Assembly: GCF_900142735.1 (NCBI RefSeq)
Contig: NZ_FRBY01000002.1
Coordinates: 186,001 to 250,000, forward strand
Origin: Flavobacterium saccharophilum
GTDB lineage: Bacteria; Bacteroidota; Bacteroidia; Flavobacteriales; Flavobacteriaceae
Reading direction: 5' to 3'
Length of the DNA stretch: 64,000 nt
Shown one piece after another: positions 44,777 to 51,951 of this stretch; position 1 is the first letter of the stretch; each line of letters starts with the position of its first letter. The notes under the pieces are model-generated. The model saw only the letters and a program-made list of their open reading frames with translations. It was not told the DNA's origin and searched no databases. Position numbers and translations under genes: made by a program.

Positions 44777-44862
44777 GCTCTTTTTCAGGCAACATTCCCG
44801 CTTTCGGCTATATCTCTCCGTTTCACTCCGAGGATACCGCCTCAATCGGGGCTAGCCCAAAC
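44777..44862 (-). ncRNA. Structured element, copy 2, diverged
   Basis: On the minus strand the sequence reads CTAGCCCCGATTGAGGCGGT, ATCC, a weak hairpin around GTGAAAC, then GATATAGCCGAAAGCGGGAA and TTGCCTGAAAA. These motifs match copy 1 at 35721-35804 in the same order, with base changes spread across the arms. Between the copies, the conserved blocks are retained while the hairpin stem differs. That suggests a retained structural or protein-binding role rather than coding. Confidence 0.55.
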
Positions 44863-44904
44863 AATTGGCTTCTATTATACAAAGTTACTGACACAGTAAA
44901 TCAC

Positions 44905-44967
44905 TAAATTACTAAGCATTTTAATAAAAACTTAGCATCTTTGTATCTCAGAACCTTAGAATCTTAT
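44905..44967. repeat. Spacer repeat of the CTAAATTACTAAGC family
   Basis: CTAAATTACTAAGCATT, then TTAGCATCTTTG, then CTCAGAACCTTAGAATC follow up to the tauE stop. Member of the CTTAGAATC family. Confidence 0.5.
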
Positions 44968-45731
44968 TTAAAAAACACATCATAAGCAAATCGAATTAAA
45001 GTACCAACTACCACAACCAAAAAGAAAATTCGAATAAAACCATTTCCTTTATTGATAGCTAGTTTTGCACCAAGCCAACCGCCAAGTCCGTTGCTAACAG
45101 CCATTGGAATTGCGATCGTCCAAATGATTTTTCCTTTTATCATAAACAAACAGATCGAACCGAAATTAGTGGCCAGATTTACCATTTTAGCATTCGCGGA
45201 AGCGTGCAAAAAATCAAAACCTAAAAGGGCGATAAAAGCAACCACAAAAAAACTTCCAGTTCCCGGACCAATAAATCCGTCGTAAAAACCAACAATCACG
45301 CTAATAACAACCGCATAAATTATCTGAGTAGTAGCCGAATGATCTTTAGCAACATGCTGCCCAAAATTCTTCTTCGCATAGGTATATATAAGCAACAAAG
45401 ACAAAACTACTAACAGAAGCGGTTTCATGAAATCATTGCTGACCAATGTCAATATAGTAGAGCCTAAAAATGCTGATGGAACAGCTAAACACATCATGAT
45501 CAAAAGTAATTTCCATTGGATCACTACTTTTTTTAAATATTGAAAAGCGGCGAAAGCAGTTCCGGTAAAAGCAGGTAATTTTAAAGTTCCAATAACAGTT
45601 GAAACGGGTAAATTTGGCAATAAAATCAATCCCATTGGAGTCTGAATCAATCCGCCACCACCAACAATGGCATCAATAAATCCTGCGGCAAAAGCAGCCA
45701 AACAAAGTAAAATTATAATATAGCTTTCCAT
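44964..45731 (-). CDS. TauE/SafE (TSUP) family membrane permease
   Basis: This 255-residue integral membrane protein has the repeated TSUP glycine motifs: FIDAIVGGGGLIQTPMGL near the start and GFYDGFIGPGTGSFFV in the second half, with about seven helices. Such proteins export or import organosulfur compounds or sulfite. The substrate cannot be read from sequence. A good promoter (TTG-N20-TACTTTTG) precedes it. Confidence 0.9.
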   Translation of the reverse strand: MESYIIILLCLAAFAAGFIDAIVGGGGLIQTPMGLILLPNLPVSTVIGTLKLPAFTGTAFAAFQYLKKVVIQWKLLLIMMCLAVPSAFLGSTILTLVSNDFMKPLLLVVLSLLLIYTYAKKNFGQHVAKDHSATTQIIYAVVISVIVGFYDGFIGPGTGSFFVVAFIALLGFDFLHASANAKMVNLATNFGSICLFMIKGKIIWTIAIPMAVSNGLGGWLGAKLAINKGNGFIRIFFLVVVVGTLIRFAYDVFFK

Positions 45732-45767
45732 TAATCGTATGTTTCAGGTGGTTTTGCGAACTGTGCA

Positions 45768-45798
45768 CAAAAGTAAACTTCCCTTTTGTTTATTACAA
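45768..45798 (-). promoter_or_regulatory. Promoter for TauE permease (TTG-N20-TACTTTTG)
   Basis: On the minus strand TTG (45798-45796) and TACTTTTG (45775-45768) are 20 bases apart, the best full match to the Bacteroidota promoter in the window. The ATG follows 36 bases after the -7 box. Confidence 0.65.
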
Positions 45799-45830
45799 TA
45801 GAATTAATCGTGTTTTCTCAGCAAAAATTA

Positions 45831-45838
45831 TATTTTTG
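45831..45838 (+). promoter_or_regulatory. -7 box TATTTTTG for the hypothetical membrane protein
   Basis: TATTTTTG lies 17 bases before ATG 45856. The longer frame starting TTG at 45847 is less likely because an ATG is only 9 bases further on. Confidence 0.4.
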
Positions 45839-45855
45839 TTGAAAAATTGAACCAA

Positions 45856-46377
45856 ATGGATTATACAAGAATTATAGAATTAGCCAGTTATACTTTACCA
45901 GCCATAGTTACCGGATTTGTAGCCTACAGTTTCTTCGAATTGCATATTAAAAACAATGATAAGAAACGTGCTTTTTTATTAAACAGAGAATATCAGAAAC
46001 AATCCTTACCAATTCGTTTACAGGCTTACGAACGTATGACCTTATATCTAGAGCGTATCAACCTAACCAAATTATTAATTAGAATTGCTCCAATTTCAAA
46101 CGAAAAACATGATTATGAAAACTTTGTAATCGACCAAATCGAACAAGAGTTTGAACATAACTTAACACAGCAAATTTACATGTCTGACGAATGTTGGACA
46201 ATCATAACAACAGCTAAAAACTCAACTATCCAAATTATTCGTAAAGCGGCCATGAGTGACAGAGTTGATAGTGCTGATAAATTAAGAGAGAAAATTTTGA
46301 ATGATTTATTAGAGAAGCAATCTCCGAGTAATGCTGCTTTGGGATATATTAAGAATGAAGTTTCTGAACTTTGGTAA
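45856..46377 (+). CDS. Hypothetical membrane-anchored helical protein (DUF7935-like)
   Basis: From ATG 45856 this is 173 residues. One membrane helix (about 10-27, YTLPAIVTGFVAYSFFEL) is followed by charged helices (ERMTLYLERINLTKLLIRI, EQEFEHNLTQQIYMSDECWTII). I recall a Bacteroidota family with this pattern (DUF7935) but cannot verify the name. No enzymatic motif is visible. The convergent neighbour is the patatin gene, separated by a double hairpin. Confidence 0.7.
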   Translation: MDYTRIIELASYTLPAIVTGFVAYSFFELHIKNNDKKRAFLLNREYQKQSLPIRLQAYERMTLYLERINLTKLLIRIAPISNEKHDYENFVIDQIEQEFEHNLTQQIYMSDECWTIITTAKNSTIQIIRKAAMSDRVDSADKLREKILNDLLEKQSPSNAALGYIKNEVSELW

Positions 46378-46389
46378 ACTTCAATTTTA

Positions 46390-46454
46390 ATCCCGAAGCT
46401 TCGGGATCAGATTTTAGATTTTAGATTCTCAATGGTAATCTAAAATCTAAAATC
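46390..46454. terminator. Two consecutive perfect palindromes, likely bidirectional terminator
   Basis: A perfect 18-base palindrome ATCCCGAAGCTTCGGGAT (46390-46407) is followed at once by an 18-bp perfect inverted repeat (arms 46410-46427 and 46437-46454, 9-base loop). It lies between convergent genes. The second arm is made of ATCTAAAATCTAAAATC words. Neither stem ends in a long T run. Confidence 0.65.
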
Positions 46455-46460
46455 ATCAAT

Positions 46461-47366
46461 CTAAGATTGCCTGTTATCGCTCATAACCTCAGACTTATTC
46501 TGAGCATATTCATACCCTTGCTCCCACCATTCTTTCATTACTTCTTTATTAAAAATAAGTGCATTATCGGTCAATTTTGTGGGTGTGTAATATAAGTTAA
46601 GCTTCACATTCTTATTGTTTGCCATAAGTTTTCCTATAGCAATGTCGTGTTTTTCAACCTGATCCAACGCAATTCGAAATAAGTCAATCATCAGTGAGAA
46701 TGGGTTTTTACCAATAACCGTTTTATCCATATTAACTTCGGTTTCCAGAATGATAACATCAATTTCTGTAGCGCCCCGATTGATGGCTTCACGGATTGGC
46801 ACCAAGCTTGAGAACCCACCATCGCCATACTCGCAATTGTCTTTTTCAACCAGACTCATAAACGGAACATAATTGCTTGAGATCCATGACCAATCACAAA
46901 ATTCCTCATAAGTACAATCCTTTACAGATTTATATTCTGATTCGTTTTTGGTAAAATTAGTTACCGTAATAACAACATCATTATTCAGTTTTTTCAGTTT
47001 ATTGAAATCGGATAGCGAAAAATTATTTCTGATGTATTTTTTTAAGCCTTTGCTTTCGCCAAAAGTTCTTTTTCCTCTGAAAAACTGACGTAGTACATTG
47101 AAGTGATTAATCGTTACAATATCTACTCCATCTTTGTTTTTAACTACAAAAGGGCAAATATTAAAGATACTTCCCATCGTAACATTCGTATAAACCGAGT
47201 GAATTTTTTTGATATGACCTAATGCCAAATGCGGAATAAGCAAACTTCCAGTAGAAGTTCCTAAAAACAAATCGTATTCGTAATTTTTTTCTTCTATTAG
47301 ATATTGCGCCACACCACCGGCAAATGCTCCTTTACTTCCACCGCCAGAAATAACCAATGCTCTCAT
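46461..47366 (-). CDS. Patatin-like phospholipase
   Basis: The 301-residue protein has the oxyanion hole GGGSKGAFAGG near the N-terminus, serine-nucleophile G-x-S-x-G (GTSTGS, S38) and the catalytic Asp in the DGG motif (D182 in YGDGGFSS), forming the Ser-Asp dyad. It is probably cytoplasmic, as no signal peptide is seen. The lipid substrate is unknown. It is convergent with the membrane protein gene across a double hairpin. Confidence 0.92.
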   Translation of the reverse strand: MRALVISGGGSKGAFAGGVAQYLIEEKNYEYDLFLGTSTGSLLIPHLALGHIKKIHSVYTNVTMGSIFNICPFVVKNKDGVDIVTINHFNVLRQFFRGKRTFGESKGLKKYIRNNFSLSDFNKLKKLNNDVVITVTNFTKNESEYKSVKDCTYEEFCDWSWISSNYVPFMSLVEKDNCEYGDGGFSSLVPIREAINRGATEIDVIILETEVNMDKTVIGKNPFSLMIDLFRIALDQVEKHDIAIGKLMANNKNVKLNLYYTPTKLTDNALIFNKEVMKEWWEQGYEYAQNKSEVMSDNRQS

Positions 47367-47389
47367 AAATTTATTGTAGGTTTTTTATT

Positions 47390-47525
47390 TAGAGAATAGA
47401 AAAAAGAATAAAGAGGAAAGACTTTCTTATCTGTATTAAATCTTTACTCTTGCCTCTTACTTCTCTCTGTATTCTATTCTGTATATTCTATGTTCTAATC
47501 TCTTCAATATTTCCTCTTGTCTCTT
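47390..47525. repeat. Pyrimidine-rich spacer with CTATTCTCTTTATTC words
   Basis: This stretch is strongly pyrimidine-rich on the plus strand from about 47424, with words ATTCTATTCTGTATATTCTATG and CTCTTGTCTCTTGCTTC. It shares the CTATTC word family with 51844-51905 and 58085-58122. No ORF is seen. Confidence 0.45.
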
Positions 47526-47529
47526 GCTT

Positions 47530-49599
47530 CTACTTCTCTATCTCTTTCAGCAAACGACTCAATTGAAACTGTTCATCGGGGGTCAAATTAGGCAAAATTC
47601 TTTCAAACGAAGCACGCATTTCTGAATTTTTTAATAAAAACCGAATTGTATCTCTTCCAAATTTTGAAAATTGCCACATATGATGCGTTGTGGCTCCAAC
47701 TAAATTACTCAAAACCTGATCGTTAATTATTTTAAACGCAATTAGCTTTTCAAGTGCATTCTGTCTTGTAGTGGCTTCATATTTTGCAGAAGAAAAAGAA
47801 ATCAGTTCAGCAATCAAAGTTTCTGGATTCTCTGCATAATTCGGAGTTGACAAAGCCAATGAGAGCCACATTGTACGCAGATTATAATCATTAAAACCAA
47901 TCCAGTTTTTAGATTTTTCCAGATATTCAGCACGATAATCCGGAAAATTTTTCCAAAGCCAGTACAATGCAATTTCCTGTGTTTGATAGGATTTATCATC
48001 AAGCAAGGTTTCATATTCAGCTCTAAAATCTTCTGGAATCTTACTCAAAGTTGTCGCAACATCCTGACGAATCTGAATATTATTGGTTTTTAAAGCAATT
48101 AATAAGAGTGCTTTTTTAGCCTCGTATTTTTCATTTTCCAATTGATCAACAATTGCCTGTTTTACAGAATAATATACCTCTGACTCTAATGTTTTCTTAA
48201 AGAAAGCTTCTTTTTCTAATAAAGGTGTTTTCTTCAATTTATCGACTTCTAATCGAACCTGAATTGCTTTGTTCTTACTTAATAAAGCATTGGCTGTTGC
48301 CGTATCAAAAACAGTCGATTCTAACCAGGTTTTCTGAAATTTATCTAAATCAAAATTGGAAACTTTTTTAATTTCGTCGAAGAAATCCTGAGTGTTTACA
48401 GTTTTATAAGCATACTTTTTTAAATAACTTTTTATGGCTTTTTTAAAAGCTTTATCTCCAATCGATTCATGTAAAACAAACAAAGCCCAGGCTCCTTTTT
48501 CATAAAAAGTAAGCGAACTTGCTTTAGCATTCAAAACCGGAATCGTATCCGTTCTGGAGGCAAATTTGATCTGTTGTGCCGTATCGTAAAATTTGGAGTA
48601 AAAATAATCTTCACCATAAATTTCTCTTTCTGCTAAAGCTGCATAATAAGTTGCAAAACCTTCCTGAAGCCAATGGTGTGTACTACTTTCGGCTGTAATT
48701 AAATCGCCAAACCAATGGTGCGCCAACTCATGCGCATCAACATTCGTATAATTTCGATCTTCAAAACCAATAGAATCTACTACATATCGCGTAGCAAAAA
48801 GTGTCGAAGTCGTATTTTCCATTCCAGCGTAAAGAAAATCGCGAACCGGAATCTCTCTGTAAATTTCCCATGGATATTTCACTCCAATTTCTATCTCCAA
48901 AAAATCAAAGATTCGTTTCGAATAACGATACGTTGGTTCAAAACGATTTACGTCTTTATTCTCCAGATAATATTCTAACGGAATTTTAGATTTTGCTGTC
49001 AATTCTTTTTTATCATATTTGCCAATGGCAAGCATTAATAAATAAGAGCTCATTGATTTTTCCATTTTGTATTGCCAGTGAACAGAATTTCCGTTTGAAG
49101 TTTTATCTTTTAAAATCCCATTTGAAACTACCTGATATCCTGCCTCATAATTGATTCCTAAATTAAAAATCACTTTTTCATTAACATCATCAAAACTCGG
49201 AAACCAATTACTGGTATATCTTCCCTGCCCTTGCGTCCAAATTTGCACTTCTGAATTCTCAATAGTAACATAATACAATGCCTGTTTTGGCTTAACGACG
49301 TATTCAAAAGTCAAATGATTTTTTCCTTTTTGAAAATTACTGATTATTTGCAATTCTTTACCTGTATTTACAGAATAAACCTCTTTACTGTCAATTTGGA
49401 CATTGGTAAATTCCATGTTTTTAGCATCAATCTTAATGGTGTCAATTGGTTTTAAAACTTCAAATTGATAATCAATCGAGCCGGAAACCAATTTTTCCTT
49501 TGCATTTAAAGACAATTGTCCTGAAACGGTTTTAAAATCGACAAACTTGGTTTGTTGTGCAAAAAGGAATGTGGTAAAAAATAGGAGGATGTATTTCAT
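47530..49599 (-). CDS. M1 family metallopeptidase
   Basis: The 689-residue peptidase has a short signal peptide ending FLFAQQ and a family GxMEN element (GMENTT, 259-264). The zinc site is H290-E-L-A-H294 with E313 nineteen residues on, as in M1 enzymes. It probably acts outside the cytoplasm, cutting N-terminal amino acids from peptides. A HEAT-like C-terminal part (about 460-689) completes the fold. Its ATG overlaps the RAYT stop by four bases (ATGA), suggesting translational coupling. Confidence 0.93.
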   Translation of the reverse strand: MKYILLFFTTFLFAQQTKFVDFKTVSGQLSLNAKEKLVSGSIDYQFEVLKPIDTIKIDAKNMEFTNVQIDSKEVYSVNTGKELQIISNFQKGKNHLTFEYVVKPKQALYYVTIENSEVQIWTQGQGRYTSNWFPSFDDVNEKVIFNLGINYEAGYQVVSNGILKDKTSNGNSVHWQYKMEKSMSSYLLMLAIGKYDKKELTAKSKIPLEYYLENKDVNRFEPTYRYSKRIFDFLEIEIGVKYPWEIYREIPVRDFLYAGMENTTSTLFATRYVVDSIGFEDRNYTNVDAHELAHHWFGDLITAESSTHHWLQEGFATYYAALAEREIYGEDYFYSKFYDTAQQIKFASRTDTIPVLNAKASSLTFYEKGAWALFVLHESIGDKAFKKAIKSYLKKYAYKTVNTQDFFDEIKKVSNFDLDKFQKTWLESTVFDTATANALLSKNKAIQVRLEVDKLKKTPLLEKEAFFKKTLESEVYYSVKQAIVDQLENEKYEAKKALLLIALKTNNIQIRQDVATTLSKIPEDFRAEYETLLDDKSYQTQEIALYWLWKNFPDYRAEYLEKSKNWIGFNDYNLRTMWLSLALSTPNYAENPETLIAELISFSSAKYEATTRQNALEKLIAFKIINDQVLSNLVGATTHHMWQFSKFGRDTIRFLLKNSEMRASFERILPNLTPDEQFQLSRLLKEIEK

Positions 49600-50297
49600 T
49601 GAAAATTAGAATTTATGGAATCTGTATCCCAAGATCGTGGATTGCTTTTTATATAATTATAAATCGTTTCAAATCTTTTGTAATTACGGACAATATGGTC
49701 GTGATAGTTGGTTTGCCATATTTTAGTAGAACCAGATTGATTTTTGTCATCACAAATCTTATTAATTTGTGTCGTTGTAACTGATTTGAATAACGCTACG
49801 AACGATGAAATTGAATTAGGTCTCCTTGAAAATTTAAATTCGGATTGATCAAGATTCATATTCTCGATCCAATTATCACGTAGAGGCGCACGGCAGTGCG
49901 TCTCGGCAACGTTTGGCCCAATCTTTGTCGACACACTGGACGTAGACGCACTGCTGTGCGTCTCTACGATATGCGTGTGTGGATCATTCACGTCTAAAAT
50001 ATCCGTTGTGGGTACAACATTATTTATATTTTGAATTTCAATTAAAAGATGAACATGATTTGGCATCACAATCCAATTATGAAAAAACCAATTTTTACGA
50101 ATTTTAATAGATTTCAAAAGCTCATTCTCTACAATTTGACCATTTTCATTTAAAATCATTTTCTCATTTTCAATCGAACCAAAAATGCATTCTCTATTTT
50201 TTGTAACTATTGTTATAAAATAAATTGCCTCACTTGAATAGTCCCAGTTCTTTAATCTTTTAGAGTCGATTTTATATTTATCTTGATATAATGTCAT
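49596..50297 (-). CDS. REP-associated tyrosine transposase (Y1/IS200-like, RAYT)
   Basis: The 233-residue protein has the Y1 transposase fold: histidine-hydrophobic-histidine motif H81-V-H83 in WIVMPNHVHLLIEI and a late catalytic Tyr, Y198, in WQTNYHDHIVRN. This is the RAYT type, which moves or controls REP palindromes. Between residues about 110-140 it has an extra segment that does not belong to the core: it is encoded by a pair of inverted REP-like palindromes (49879-49969) and stays in frame. No terminal repeats of an insertion sequence were seen around the gene. It overlaps the following M1 peptidase gene. Confidence 0.88.
   Translation of the reverse strand: MTLYQDKYKIDSKRLKNWDYSSEAIYFITIVTKNRECIFGSIENEKMILNENGQIVENELLKSIKIRKNWFFHNWIVMPNHVHLLIEIQNINNVVPTTDILDVNDPHTHIVETHSSASTSSVSTKIGPNVAETHCRAPLRDNWIENMNLDQSEFKFSRRPNSISSFVALFKSVTTTQINKICDDKNQSGSTKIWQTNYHDHIVRNYKRFETIYNYIKSNPRSWDTDSINSNFQ
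49879..49969. repeat. Inverted pair of REP-like palindromes inside the RAYT gene
   Basis: Element A at 49879-49906 has palindromic arms GAGGCGCAC and GTGCGTCTC around GGCA. Element B at 49942-49969 has arms AGACGCAC and GTGCGTCT around TGCT. The plus strand of A aligns with the minus strand of B over 28 bases with a few mismatches, so the pair is inverted and separated by 35 bases. The pair is GC-rich against the AT-rich background and is in frame, encoding VETHSSAS- and AETHCRAP-like segments. Confidence 0.85.
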
Positions 50298-50317
50298 TTT
50301 TTGGCGTATAAGAATTC

Positions 50318-50325
50318 CAAAGTTA
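50318..50325 (-). promoter_or_regulatory. -7 box TAACTTTG for RAYT/M1 peptidase operon
   Basis: TAACTTTG on the minus strand is 21 bases before the RAYT ATG, implying that the RAYT and M1 peptidase genes are transcribed together. The divergent Dph6-like gene lies on the other side. Confidence 0.45.
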
Positions 50326-50386
50326 CAAAGGTTTCATCAACAAATCGAATGAAATTTGTAAGTTTACGACATAAAATAACAACAGC

Positions 50387-51133
50387 GTGCCAACACCAAA
50401 AAAAGCCTTATTTAACTGGAGCAGCGGAAAAGATTCTGCTCTTACTTTATATAAAATTCTACAAGATCCTGAATATAAAATTGAATGTTTACTGACCAGC
50501 GTAAACCAGCAATTTCAGCGTATCTCTATGCATGGCGTTCGCGTTGAATTATTAAAAGCACAAGCAAAAAGCATTGGATTGCCTTTAGAAATTTTACAAG
50601 TTCCGGAAATGCCAACTATGGAAGTCTATGAAAATGTTATGACGAAAACATTGACAGAATTAAAGAGTAAAGGTATCACACATTCTGTTTTTGGAGATAT
50701 TTTTCTGGAAGATTTGCGTAAATACCGAGAAGATCAATTGGCAAAGATTGGTTTTGAAGGTGTTTTCCCAATATGGAAAATTCCAACAAAAGAGCTGATT
50801 CAGGAATTTATTTCGTTAGGCTTTAAAACTATAGTAGTTTGTGTAAACGAACGCTATTTAGATAAAAGTTTTGTGGGTCGAATTATCGATCAGGATTTTA
50901 TAAATGATTTGCCTGAAAATGTAGATGTTTGTGGCGAAAATGGCGAGTTTCATACTTTTGCTTTTGATGGTCCAATTTTCTCAAAACCAATTGATTTTGA
51001 AATTGGAGAAATCGTTTATAGAAAATATGAAAAACCCAAAAACGAAGATTCTTCAGATACTGCTTGCGACACTAATGTCAGCGATGCTTTTGACTACGGA
51101 TTTTGGTATTGCGATTTAATTCCTAAAAACTAA
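50387..51133 (+). CDS. Dph6-like ATP-pyrophosphatase (adenine nucleotide alpha hydrolase)
   Basis: The 248-residue protein has the PP-loop motif FNWSSGKDSALTLY near the N-terminus and the family segment GDIFLEDLRKYRE. It ends in HTFAFDGPIFSKPIDFEIG. It is related to diphthine--ammonia ligase Dph6, but bacteria make no diphthamide, so another ATP-dependent amidation is likely. The start is GTG at 50387: an in-frame stop lies 13-15 bases upstream and no ATG falls between. Confidence 0.88.
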   Translation: MPTPKKALFNWSSGKDSALTLYKILQDPEYKIECLLTSVNQQFQRISMHGVRVELLKAQAKSIGLPLEILQVPEMPTMEVYENVMTKTLTELKSKGITHSVFGDIFLEDLRKYREDQLAKIGFEGVFPIWKIPTKELIQEFISLGFKTIVVCVNERYLDKSFVGRIIDQDFINDLPENVDVCGENGEFHTFAFDGPIFSKPIDFEIGEIVYRKYEKPKNEDSSDTACDTNVSDAFDYGFWYCDLIPKN

Positions 51134-51141
51134 ATTAGACA

Positions 51142-51200
51142 ATTAGAAAATGTGTCAATTTGATAATTTAAGAATATCTATAATTATCACATTTTCTAAT
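51142..51200. repeat. Inverted repeat of the ATTAGAAAATGTG family
   Basis: ATTAGAAAATGTG (51142-51154) and CACATTTTCTAAT (51188-51200) form a perfect 13-bp inverted repeat with a 33-base centre. It lies between the convergent Dph6-like and DUF1697 genes and may act as terminator. The word family is shared with 22060-22189. Confidence 0.6.
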
Positions 51201-51741
51201 TTTCAACATACATTTTTAGCAAGTTTGTAACCGTATTCCAGTTTCTCATTGTTACTATAACGTTGAGTTTTTTCTCAATGTATTTCCCTTCTAATCTTGT
51301 TTTTCCAGCACCAACAGCATATTTAATAAAAATTCTGTTTCCGTCAATACTTGCTTCATCCGGTTTAAATTGGCTGATTTTTAAATCGTTTATATTTTCC
51401 TTTTTTAGTTCCGTTGAAGCAAAAGCCACATATAATTTTTTAGTATCAATATCTTTTTCTTTTAGATAAGGACTGTTTTTAAAACACAATTCCAAATCTT
51501 CTTTTGTAATTACAATCGTAGGAACTTCATGTCCAAAAACCTTGAAGATTTCCTGTTTGATCATAAAACCCACTTTCGAAGCACTTTCTTCCTCAGAATC
51601 CACAAAAACATTTCCAGATTGGAGATAGGTTCTCACATTTGTAAAACCAATATTTTCCAGCATTGTTTTCAAAGCTTCCATTTTCATCATATTGTGGCCA
51701 GAAACGTTGATACCTCTTAAAAGTGCTAAATGTGTTGTCAT
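51196..51741 (-). CDS. DUF1697 family protein
   Basis: The 181-residue cytoplasmic protein has the family N-terminus LLRGINVSGHNMMKMEALKTML, then NVRTYLQSGNVFVDSEE, and a C-terminal VTMRNWNTVTNLLKM. DUF1697 proteins are widespread and of unknown function. A TATCTTTG box lies 20 bases upstream of the ATG. Confidence 0.9.
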   Translation of the reverse strand: MTTHLALLRGINVSGHNMMKMEALKTMLENIGFTNVRTYLQSGNVFVDSEEESASKVGFMIKQEIFKVFGHEVPTIVITKEDLELCFKNSPYLKEKDIDTKKLYVAFASTELKKENINDLKISQFKPDEASIDGNRIFIKYAVGAGKTRLEGKYIEKKLNVIVTMRNWNTVTNLLKMYVEN

Positions 51742-51760
51742 TTCAAATAATTTTATTCTT

Positions 51761-51768
51761 CAAAGATA
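51761..51768 (-). promoter_or_regulatory. -7 box TATCTTTG for DUF1697 gene
   Basis: TATCTTTG on the minus strand lies 20 bases before the ATG at 51741; a TTG at 51786-51784 is 15 bases further upstream. Confidence 0.45.
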
Positions 51769-51843
51769 TATTTTTCTAAACTTCAATTTATCAGATTTTT
51801 AAATTTCCCAATTAAAATCTATCTTCGCTGTTTCAGAGATAAA

Positions 51844-51897
51844 AGAGTATAGAATAAAGAATATAGACAAAAATCTATTCTCTTTATTCTATACTCT
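51844..51897. repeat. 17-bp perfect inverted repeat upstream of recG
   Basis: AGAGTATAGAATAAAGA (51844-51860) and TCTTTATTCTATACTCT (51881-51897) are perfect inverse copies; the pairing extends with two mismatches. Part of the CTATTC word family; AAATCTAAAA words continue to 51950. Confidence 0.65.
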
Positions 51898-51951
51898 ATT
51901 TTCTAAATCTAAAAATCTAAGCCAGTCTAAAATCTAAGTAGTCTAAAAAAA

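Larger units (their letters stand above)
44634..44963. other. uvrD-tauE spacer holding repeat words and structured element copy 2
   Basis: This 330-base spacer has no ORF. From left to right it holds the uvrD -7 box (44654-44661), CTAAGATACTAAGGTTC words (44684-44722), the structured element (44777-44862), and more CTAAATTACTAAGC words (44905-44967). Confidence 0.6.

Noticed and set aside
50387-51133. True diphthamide synthesis gene or eukaryotic transfer
   Set aside because: Dph6-like PP-loop proteins occur widely in bacteria without diphthamide, and no other dph genes or base-composition shift are seen.
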